Below are positions 1-6,208 of a stretch of 40,896 nucleotides of DNA, one piece after another. The stretch is taken from positions 1 through 40,896 of the forward strand of contig PDSZ01000021.1 in NCBI GenBank assembly GCA_002748705.1. Direction: 5' to 3'. The stretch comes from Candidatus Fermentibacterota bacterium. GTDB lineage: Bacteria; Fermentibacterota; Fermentibacteria; Fermentibacterales; Fermentibacteraceae. Below the pieces are notes generated by a model. That model was not told where the DNA came from. It saw nothing but the letters and a program-made list of their open reading frames with translations, and did not search any database. Within the stretch, counting starts at the first letter, position 1, and every line of letters begins with the position of its first letter. Position numbers and translations under genes: made by a program.

Positions 1-1406
1 TTGACGGTGACGGCGACAACGACATAGTTGTCTCCAGCACAGGAGGAATGCTCTACTGCCTTGACGGTCCCACAGGCAGCAGTCTCAGCGGATTCCCAGT
101 TGACCTGGGCACTTGGACAGATGACGGAGTGAGCATTGGTGACATTGATTCTGATTCTCATCTGGAACTGGTTATCGCAGGCATGGACGGCAGACTTCAT
201 GCAATAAATCACGACGGTTCATCCACAGGCGGATTTCCGGTAACTGTATCTACATCAAATTCTCTTTCAGGTCAGCCTGCTCTCGGTGACATAGACGGAG
301 ACGGCAGACTTGAGATAGTCTTCGGTGAGCAGAACACCGGTATCCTCCACTGCTACGAAATGGGAGACAACACTGCCTTCAATTATCTTCCCTGGCCTCA
401 GTTTCAGCATGATGCCGAAAATACCGGCTACTTTCCCACAGACAACGATCCTCCTGGAGCGCCGTCCAATCTTTCTGAAACACACACATGGGATGGAGAC
501 ATTGTAAAGGTAAATCTCTCATGGACACTTTCCCCTGATGATCCAGGTGATGTGATCAACTACAGAATATTCGGTCATACTCCTTTTGAACCGGCTGAAG
601 AGGTAGGTGTGGTACCTGCAGGAACCACATCATACTTCCACAAAATGGAAGTGTACGAGCCTTATGATGTGGCAAGGTATTACCTGAAAGCATTTGACGG
701 TGTGCATGAATCTCAGGAATCAAACGATGTAAGGATTCCGAAACCTGCGGTTAACAACCTTGCTCTCGGCTGTCCTGTAAGGGAGATATACTCAGTGGCG
801 CCTGTAACATCACGAACAACTGCAGCCCTTCCGGAAACTGCCGAGACCCTGACCGATGAGACTTCTCCGCCGAGAGGCAACTGCGGAATACTGACCGATG
901 GAGAGTTCATTGAAATCTACACCCCTTCACCTGAAGCAGAGTGCATAGAGATTGATCTCGGAGCAGTATTCCTAATCGACGGTGTGGTAAGTACCGGAAC
1001 ATCTCTTGATCTTTCGGAGATTCCTGTGTATGAGCTTTCATCAGACGGCAGGAACTTCAGCAGGATTGCTGAAGGCTCTGCAAGATATGTAAGGGTCTAC
1101 GGAGTCGGGGGTAAAACCGAGGTTGAGATTCTCGGTGAAACGATTCTGAGAACCACCGCTCCTGTTGAGCTTACCGGATCAGACAGTGACGGTTTCAGAA
1201 TAGCTTCTGCGGAAGGGGCACAGGCACTCAATGTAACAGTGTTCGACCTTTCAGGAAGAAGTGTATGGAACGGTTCATCTGTAAACGGTGAGATAATCTG
1301 GAACAGCGAAAACTCATCAGGAAGCAGAGTACCTTCGGGAATCTATCTTCTGCTAATTGAAGCGGAAGATTCCGAGCCTGTTACCGCAAAGGTAATAGTC
1401 CGTTAA
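1..1406 (+). CDS. Secreted FG-GAP / fibronectin III surface protein with type IX-like C-terminal sorting domain (5' end outside window)
   Basis: The reading frame is open to the left edge (first full codon at base 3), so this is the 3' part of a longer gene; the ATG at 48 is internal. The first ~125 residues hold FG-GAP/VCBS-type repeats with calcium-binding-like DGDGDND, DIDSDS and DIDGDG motifs, which form beta-propeller blades. A fibronectin-III-like segment follows (roughly residues 140-235 counted from the ATG at 48), then a segment resembling an F5/8 discoidin-like fold. The last ~75 residues read NVTVFDLSGRSVW ... VPSGIYLLLIEA ... KVIVR, the typical type IX secretion/FlgD-like C-terminal sorting domain. 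It is therefore inferred to be exported through the outer membrane and surface-attached or released. Substrate or partner is unknown. A GC-rich hairpin lies 10 bases after the TAA stop. Confidence 0.85.
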   Translation, partial: DGDGDNDIVVSSTGGMLYCLDGPTGSSLSGFPVDLGTWTDDGVSIGDIDSDSHLELVIAGMDGRLHAINHDGSSTGGFPVTVSTSNSLSGQPALGDIDGDGRLEIVFGEQNTGILHCYEMGDNTAFNYLPWPQFQHDAENTGYFPTDNDPPGAPSNLSETHTWDGDIVKVNLSWTLSPDDPGDVINYRIFGHTPFEPAEEVGVVPAGTTSYFHKMEVYEPYDVARYYLKAFDGVHESQESNDVRIPKPAVNNLALGCPVREIYSVAPVTSRTTAALPETAETLTDETSPPRGNCGILTDGEFIEIYTPSPEAECIEIDLGAVFLIDGVVSTGTSLDLSEIPVYELSSDGRNFSRIAEGSARYVRVYGVGGKTEVEILGETILRTTAPVELTGSDSDGFRIASAEGAQALNVTVFDLSGRSVWNGSSVNGEIIWNSENSSGSRVPSGIYLLLIEAEDSEPVTAKVIVR

Positions 1407-1415
1407 GGAAAAACG

Positions 1416-1443
1416 CGGCCGGCTCCTGAAAAGGGGCCGGCCG
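1416..1443 (+). terminator. GC-rich hairpin after the T9SS-type gene
   Basis: An 11-bp stem (1416-1426 with 1433-1443, one G-T wobble) encloses the loop TGAAAA. It starts 10 bases after the stop codon. There is no T-run after it, so it would be a non-canonical terminator. The same GGGGCCGG core recurs in hairpins at 6160, 20133 and 32605 in this window. Confidence 0.6.
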
Positions 1444-1894
1444 TCTGGAATGTGCGTCAGTTATGGCGTACGGTGCCAATGACCGCCACTGGACAGCCAG
1501 TGAACCAACGCAGCCTGTGATTTGATTCCGGCGGTACCCTGCGGCAGTGGGAGAACAGCCTGTCATGTAAACATATTGTGTCCCAACAATAGTCGGCGAA
1601 CAGCTTTTCACTTTACCATCTGATTGGATTCCGGTAATAAGTTGATCTGGGTTTTCGAAGCTGCATATAGAGAGAATCGCTTAGACACAGATGAGAGAGC
1701 ATATTCTTCTGTTAATTAACCTTTAAATGCATTGCTCTCTTGAAAATTATGCACCTCATCAGTAGAAATCCTTCTTCGAGACTTTCTTTGCCCGTGGTTT
1801 GGCTGGTCTGGATAATAACAAAATAAGCTTATCTGCATTCAGGACAGTATTCTAAAATAACGGATCGAATGGCCTGCAGGTGAAAGACTAAGTC
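1444..1894. other. Non-coding stretch, no supported gene
   Basis: No credible gene is visible. The left half (about 1480-1640) contains an imperfect direct repeat: a 14-base element at 1518-1531 recurs with one mismatch at 1621-1634, and on the minus strand GGCTGTTC-like words recur at a 45-base spacing. The right half is AT-richer and contains an 8-bp inverted repeat (1694-1701 with 1733-1740) around the 10-base palindrome GTTAATTAAC at 1711-1720. Its function is unknown. Confidence 0.5.
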
Positions 1895-1971
1895 TGGCAC
1901 GCCCGTAGGGACTCGAACCCCAAACCTTCTGGTCCGTAGCCAGATGCTCTATCCAATTGAGCTACGGGCGC
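1895..1971 (-). tRNA. tRNA-Arg (anticodon ACG), CCA encoded
   Basis: On the minus strand the 77-base sequence folds as a complete cloverleaf. The acceptor stem pairs GCGCCCG with CGGGCGT (first pair G-T), the D-arm is GCTC/GAGC, and the anticodon stem TCTGG/CCAGA encloses the loop CTACGGA with anticodon ACG. The T-arm carries the TTCGAGT loop, the discriminator base is G, and the 3' CCA is encoded at 1895-1897. ACG, with A34 normally deaminated to inosine, reads CGN arginine codons. A well-formed promoter lies directly upstream. Confidence 0.95.
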
Positions 1972-1985
1972 ACCGCAGGAGTGCT

Positions 1986-2014
1986 ATTCTAGCTCATACC
2001 GGCTAAATGGTCAA
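1986..2014 (-). promoter_or_regulatory. Sigma70-like promoter of tRNA-Arg
   Basis: On the minus strand, -35 TTGACC (2009-2014) and -10 TAGAAT (1986-1991) are separated by exactly 17 bases. The predicted start lies about 8 bases before the mature 5' end of the tRNA. The -35 box sits immediately beyond the stop codon of the lipoprotein gene, so the tRNA has its own promoter. Confidence 0.7.
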
Positions 2015-2016
2015 GG

Positions 2017-2913
2017 TCAGTAGACCTCTTTGTAAAGCAAAGTTACCGACTGTTCCGGCTGAATTTGAAAAGAATCAGGGCCTGGTTCAATTTCTGCTCC
2101 TCTGGGAAGAGTCTCAGGCCACAACACCTTCCATTCCATCTGCTGATTTGCGTGGGATTTGGCGGTAAGGAAGCACTGGTAATCACTTGCGCCCTGCTCC
2201 CAATCAAGAGAAATATCAAGCAATGAGTCTGCAGGAAAGAAAAGGGTGTCGCCATTCTCAAAGATACGGCCTGTCCAGCTTTCCACTCTGCCCTTGCCAG
2301 GGCAGACCACAGCTGTCAGCGGGTTCCATTTTCCCGGAACCGGCCATCCATATCTGATTATGTGCTGCTGTCTGCCTGCATATGCATTCCACCAGGGGAA
2401 ACGGCTCACTCCCTGCCTGACGGTGATTCTTCCGATAGCTGCTGTTACCTGACTTCTGTCAGGAGCAAGAAACCTTAGAGTATCAGCCTGCCAGGTCTGT
2501 ATGGACATGTTGGTAATGGCCGCGGAAGCATAAACTGTTTGTGTACCGTTTTCTTCAATGTATCTGTACTCAGGTCTCCACACCATGCCGTTATGGAAAA
2601 TTTCCACAATTGCTGTTTCGCCATCAATTCTCTCACAGGAGATGGGATAGTCTGCCATTCGGTTAACCTGTTCAATCCCTGATGTGTCCTGTTGCACGGT
2701 GCAGATGAGCTTCATTCCCTCTATTAAAGGGCTGTCTGCAGCCGCTGCAAACTGTGCAGGTTTGCCCGATGGAAGAATTCCTGTTATTGTGGCAGGGTGA
2801 GAATCGTGAAAAGTAATGGATGAAACCTGCAGATCCACTGAACCCAAACCTGTAAAAGACCTGCCGCAACCAAGGATCAGAAGGATGAGCAGAGGTATTA
2901 AAAGCCTTTTCAT
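2017..2913 (-). CDS. Uncharacterised lipoprotein, 298 aa
   Basis: The N-terminus MKRLLIPLLILLILGCGRS is a lipoprotein signal peptide with lipobox LILGC, so the mature protein is probably anchored to a membrane through Cys16. The start has a good AAGGAG ribosome-binding site. The remaining ~280 residues look like beta-rich extracytoplasmic sequence with few charged helices. I see no recognisable catalytic motif and cannot assign a family. It is divergent from the membrane protein at 2971 (57 bases apart), and the tRNA-Arg follows its 3' end. Confidence 0.8.
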   Translation of the reverse strand: MKRLLIPLLILLILGCGRSFTGLGSVDLQVSSITFHDSHPATITGILPSGKPAQFAAAADSPLIEGMKLICTVQQDTSGIEQVNRMADYPISCERIDGETAIVEIFHNGMVWRPEYRYIEENGTQTVYASAAITNMSIQTWQADTLRFLAPDRSQVTAAIGRITVRQGVSRFPWWNAYAGRQQHIIRYGWPVPGKWNPLTAVVCPGKGRVESWTGRIFENGDTLFFPADSLLDISLDWEQGASDYQCFLTAKSHANQQMEWKVLWPETLPRGAEIEPGPDSFQIQPEQSVTLLYKEVY

Positions 2914-2970
2914 TCCACTCCTTTTCAGTTTCGTAATATTTGAACTAAAACCCTTGTTGGAAAGGGAGCA

Positions 2971-3636
2971 ATGTCTGTTTTCCTCTCTGAACTCAAAAGC
3001 AGAATCCGTCTTCGATGGACAGGTCCCCTGTTTCTTATCCCGATACTGTTCCTGGCAAGTCTTGTTCTGGAAGCATGGCTGCAGAAGTCGGGAATAATGG
3101 CTTATATACCCATAGGAGAAAGATCCTCACTTTCCCTCTGGCGAATGACAATGGTCAGCGCGGCTGTAAATACCCCGCTCTCGGCACTCTTTATGGGACA
3201 GAGGTGGAGCAATCTTAGCAAATCACTTTCATTGAGCAAAAAGGTTACCGGTGCCCTTTCCGCAAGCTTCATTTCCTGCTTTCTCAGTATCATAATTGCT
3301 TCAGCAGCAGTACTTCCTCTGCTGAGAGTGCCGGTCTTCTCAATGACAGGACAGCTGCTGGCAGGCGCTCTGATTTCAAGCTTCTGGTCTGCTGCTGCAG
3401 CTATGCTCTGTTCGGTTATTTCACGAACCGGAGGAGGAGCCTTTCTATCAGTCGGACTTTTTGCTCTGGCACTCTTGCCGGGGCTTTCCGGCAATCCTAT
3501 GAGCCCGTGGTTCACAGCACCGCTTGGCAAACTGGTTGCAGAGGGATTATTGCCAGGTTATGTCTGGCCGACTATTGCTCACAGCACTGTTTATCTGCTG
3601 CTTGGATGGGGCATGCTTTTCAGAATCAGTCGCTGA
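2971..3636 (+). CDS. Uncharacterised integral membrane protein, ~6 TM segments
   Basis: This 221-residue protein is dominated by hydrophobic stretches, at about residues 18-36, 55-78, 95-120, 126-150, 155-172 and 198-218. A short basic N-terminus (ELKSRIRLRW) suggests a cytoplasmic start. The segmentation and basic N-terminus resemble ABC-2-type permease subunits, but no ATPase neighbour is present and the similarity is only general. AAAGGGAG lies 4-5 bases before the ATG. The 3' end overlaps the convergent gene at 3626 by 11 bases. Confidence 0.75.
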   Translation: MSVFLSELKSRIRLRWTGPLFLIPILFLASLVLEAWLQKSGIMAYIPIGERSSLSLWRMTMVSAAVNTPLSALFMGQRWSNLSKSLSLSKKVTGALSASFISCFLSIIIASAAVLPLLRVPVFSMTGQLLAGALISSFWSAAAAMLCSVISRTGGGAFLSVGLFALALLPGLSGNPMSPWFTAPLGKLVAEGLLPGYVWPTIAHSTVYLLLGWGMLFRISR

Positions 3637-4162
3637 GAACCATCATATTGATGATTTCTGTTAATGCTTCCTGGGGACGGGAAAGAACAGGGCCGTGTGC
3701 CACAAGAAGAATTGAATAACCGTTACGGAAAACACCATAGGCTCTGCCGATACCGTAAACATCATCAGGCAGCATCATGGTGAAGTTTATCATTGTTACA
3801 AGCCCCACAGATCTCTGTGATGATACTCCTGCCAGCATGCTTCCCTCTCGCCAGTCCGGTTCTGCCGCATTGAAATTAGAGTTCAGTATCTCCGGAGAGA
3901 GGGCGCCTGTTAGTTTCTGCTCTATCCAAACCTCTCTGTCAGCTATTGCTGTATCACCCTTCCAGTACTGTATTAAAAAACTGATGCCTTCCTCGTTAGG
4001 CTGACATGAAACGAAACCGTTTTCCTCAGTGAGCACTCCCTCTGAAAGGGGAATCATGAACTCCGGCAGATACATGAAGTCTATACCGGGATATTCCAGG
4101 ATGTACGCTGGAACAGTTGTGTCAGCTGCAAGCATAATGCTTATTGAGAAAAGTAACACCAT
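3626..4162 (-). CDS. Uncharacterised secreted protein, 178 aa
   Basis: A short N-terminal hydrophobic segment (MVLLFSISIMLAADTTV) looks like a signal peptide, so the protein is probably periplasmic. The ATG is preceded by GAAAGGA at 6-base spacing. The rest is a compact soluble sequence with several Trp and acidic residues and no motif I recognise. It is divergent from the two-component system (promoter at 4184-4212), so both start in the same short intergenic region. It overlaps the 3' end of the membrane protein gene tail to tail. Confidence 0.7.
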   Translation of the reverse strand: MVLLFSISIMLAADTTVPAYILEYPGIDFMYLPEFMIPLSEGVLTEENGFVSCQPNEEGISFLIQYWKGDTAIADREVWIEQKLTGALSPEILNSNFNAAEPDWREGSMLAGVSSQRSVGLVTMINFTMMLPDDVYGIGRAYGVFRNGYSILLVAHGPVLSRPQEALTEIINMMVLSD

Positions 4163-4183
4163 TGCAGTCCTTTCATAGAGTAA

Positions 4184-4212
4184 TTGCTTCCTGTTTCAAA
4201 GGTCTATAGAAT
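4184..4212 (+). promoter_or_regulatory. Sigma70-like promoter of the two-component operon
   Basis: -35 TTGCTT (4184-4189), a 17-base spacer and -10 TAGAAT (4207-4212) give a predicted transcript start near 4219, about 28 bases before the ATG at 4247. The upstream in-frame ATG at 4184 falls inside the -35 region, which argues against using that earlier start. Confidence 0.6.
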
Positions 4213-4246
4213 AGAATCCATAAGCCCGATGTCAACAGGAGGCCAT

Positions 4247-4930
4247 ATGCAGGAAAAAATACTGCTCGTTGAAGACGATGTTCCTCTGGCTTCTCTTCTC
4301 TCTGAATACCTCACCGGTCAGGGGTTCAAGGTGGATGTGCTTCACCGAGGAGCTCAGGTAAGGAAAAGAGTTACAGCAAGCAGCCCTGATCTTGTAATCC
4401 TTGACCTGATGCTTCCGGATATGAGCGGCCTGGATATCTGCCGGACGCTGAGAGAAGGCTGGCGGGGGCCTGTACTGATGCTCACAGCAATGAAAGACGA
4501 CATAGATGTAGTTACCGGTCTTGAGCTTGGCGCAGATGACTATATAGGTAAACCTGTTGCGCCAAGAGTTCTTCTGGCCAGAATTAGATCCCTGCTCCGC
4601 AGGAGTACATCTGACCTTAATGCTCAGATGATAGAAGCAGGGCCTCTCTCTGTAAATGTTCCTGCCCGTATTGCGTTGCTGAACTCACAGGAACTTGAAC
4701 TTACGACCACTGAGTTTGATCTGCTCGTACTCCTGGCTCGAAGAGCCGGCAGGGTTCAGAAACGAAGTGTTCTGGTTGAAGACCTGAGAGGCATAAGGTT
4801 TGATTCCTTTGACAGATCTGTGGATGTGCTTGTTTCAAGGCTGAGAAGAAAGATGGGGGATTACGGTAAGATGATAAAGACAGTCAGAGGGCTTGGCTAT
4901 CTTTTCTCAATTCGGGAAAAGGAGTCCTGA
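4247..4930 (+). CDS. OmpR/PhoB-family response regulator
   Basis: This 227-residue DNA-binding response regulator is the output half of the two-component system with the kinase at 4932. The receiver domain (about 1-118) has the acidic pair E9/D10-D11, phospho-acceptor D53 in ILDLMLPDMSG, T80 in LMLTAMKD and K102 in YIGKPVAP, so all key residues are present. A winged-helix domain follows (about 130-225) with TTTEFDLLVLL, the recognition-helix region RSVDVLVSRLRRKM and the wing VRGLGYLF. The ATG at 4247 was chosen because AGGAGG lies 4 bases upstream. The start 63 bases earlier adds residues unlike the family and lies in the promoter. The kinase begins 1 base after its stop, so the two genes are probably translationally coupled. 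Confidence 0.95.
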   Translation: MQEKILLVEDDVPLASLLSEYLTGQGFKVDVLHRGAQVRKRVTASSPDLVILDLMLPDMSGLDICRTLREGWRGPVLMLTAMKDDIDVVTGLELGADDYIGKPVAPRVLLARIRSLLRRSTSDLNAQMIEAGPLSVNVPARIALLNSQELELTTTEFDLLVLLARRAGRVQKRSVLVEDLRGIRFDSFDRSVDVLVSRLRRKMGDYGKMIKTVRGLGYLFSIREKES

Positions 4931-4931
4931 A

Positions 4932-6155
4932 GTGAAGATTTACTGGAAAGTTTACCTTATGCTGGTCTTTACCACTCTGATAGCCCTTGTCTTTTCACTC
5001 TGGATATCATTTTCAGCACTGCCTGCCAGAATGGACCATGACCGGAAGCAGAGAATGGACCGGTTTCAGGAATCTGTGATGAGTGGAGACTATACCACCA
5101 TAGCTGAGATCAAATCTCTGGCTGACTCAATGAGTGTTGAGATCAGAATGATAAGGCCGAATAACCAGTTTCCCCCTGGCAGCGGAGGGCCAGGTTTTTT
5201 TGCGCAGGAAGGGGAATGGCGGGGATTGAGGCTTATTGTTCCCCCATTTGGAAACATGCACATAATTGCTTCAGTAAACCTGCATCCGCCAAGATTCTTT
5301 ATTCTTTTACTGGTTGCTCTGGGCATTTTCACTGCCCAGGCTGCAGCTCTGGCAATAGCCCTCAGGCCGGTGGCCAGAAAGCTCTCCCTTCTGACAAGAG
5401 CCACTGATGACTTCGGCAAAGGGAAGCTGACAGCCAGGTATTCTCTGCATGGAAAGAGCGATGAACTGGACAGGCTCGGCAAGGCATTCAACACAATGGC
5501 AGAGAGAATAAACAGCCTGCTCTCATCCCACAACGAGCTTCTCAACTCTGTTGCACATGAGCTTAGAACTCCAATGACAAGGCTGGGTTTTGCCATTGAA
5601 CTGGCAAGAGAAAATCCTGAGAATTCTTCAGATAAACTTAAAATGATGGAAAAAGACCTTTTTGAGCTGGACAGGCTGGTCTCTGAGCTGATTGATTTCA
5701 ACAGGATAGGAGGAACTGAGCTTTCCTTATCAAAAGTTGATATGAATGAGATTTGCCGTGAAGCTGCCGGCATTGAGCAGTTCCCCGGTAAGACCGTTGC
5801 AATAACTGTTAATGCAGATGAAGAAACGAATATTGTTGAAGGAGATCCACAGCTGCTGCTGAGAGCTGTTTCCAATCTTGTGCGCAATGCAGTTTTTTAC
5901 GCTGCCTCTTCAGTATCGGTAAATATCCATTCATCATCCTCCTGGCTGGTTGTTACTGTAAAAGACGATGGGCCGGGTTTTTCCCCTGGATTTTCCTCAA
6001 GGGCAGTTCGCCCGTTCGTAAAGGGAGAAAAAAGCAAAGGGATCGGCCTAGGACTCTCCATAGTACAGAGAATAGCCGAGAAGCACAAAGGAAGGCTTTC
6101 ACTGGGAAACTCTCTTTCCGGTTCAGCAGTTGCAGAACTGAGTATTCCAAAATAA
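4932..6155 (+). CDS. HAMP-domain sensor histidine kinase
   Basis: The chosen start is a GTG at 4932 with AAGGAG 8 bases upstream; the earlier in-frame ATG at 4893 lies inside the regulator gene. TM1 is at about 5-28 and a short (~90-residue) extracytoplasmic sensor follows, containing a Gly/Pro-rich stretch near residue 80. TM2 lies at about 121-145, and a HAMP domain at about 145-197. The dimerisation/phosphoacceptor helix has H209 in SVAHELRTPM. The ATPase domain has an N-box (NLVRNAVFYA), G1 (DDGPGF) and G2 (KGIGLGLSIVQRI). All catalytic motifs are intact. It should phosphorylate the adjacent OmpR-type regulator. The signal is unknown; the small periplasmic sensor would suit an envelope or metal/cation cue, but that is a guess. 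Confidence 0.93.
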   Translation: MKIYWKVYLMLVFTTLIALVFSLWISFSALPARMDHDRKQRMDRFQESVMSGDYTTIAEIKSLADSMSVEIRMIRPNNQFPPGSGGPGFFAQEGEWRGLRLIVPPFGNMHIIASVNLHPPRFFILLLVALGIFTAQAAALAIALRPVARKLSLLTRATDDFGKGKLTARYSLHGKSDELDRLGKAFNTMAERINSLLSSHNELLNSVAHELRTPMTRLGFAIELARENPENSSDKLKMMEKDLFELDRLVSELIDFNRIGGTELSLSKVDMNEICREAAGIEQFPGKTVAITVNADEETNIVEGDPQLLLRAVSNLVRNAVFYAASSVSVNIHSSSSWLVVTVKDDGPGFSPGFSSRAVRPFVKGEKSKGIGLGLSIVQRIAEKHKGRLSLGNSLSGSAVAELSIPK

Positions 6156-6159
6156 ATTG

Positions 6160-6188
6160 AAGGGGCGAAAGCAGTGCTCCCGCCCCTT
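6160..6188. terminator. Bidirectional hairpin between kinase and secDF
   Basis: A perfect 8-bp stem (AAGGGGCG at 6160-6167 with CGCCCCTT at 6181-6188) lies between two convergent genes. An AT-rich tract follows on the secDF side. It can serve both transcripts. Confidence 0.65.
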
Positions 6189-6208
6189 AATTATCTTATC
6201 CTTATGCC

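Noticed and set aside
1381..1611. Minus-strand 76-codon frame after the T9SS-type gene
   Set aside because: It overlaps the end of the upstream gene, has no ribosome-binding site and runs through the hairpin. It is kept only as a repeat observation.
4184..4246. Earlier ATG start for the response regulator
   Set aside because: It lies in the -35 region of the promoter, adds 21 residues unlike the family, and lacks a ribosome-binding site.
5090..5887. Long open frame (265 codons) on the minus strand inside the histidine kinase gene
   Set aside because: The protein is Ser/Leu-rich without motifs and mirrors the kinase codons. The kinase is certain, so this is its shadow.
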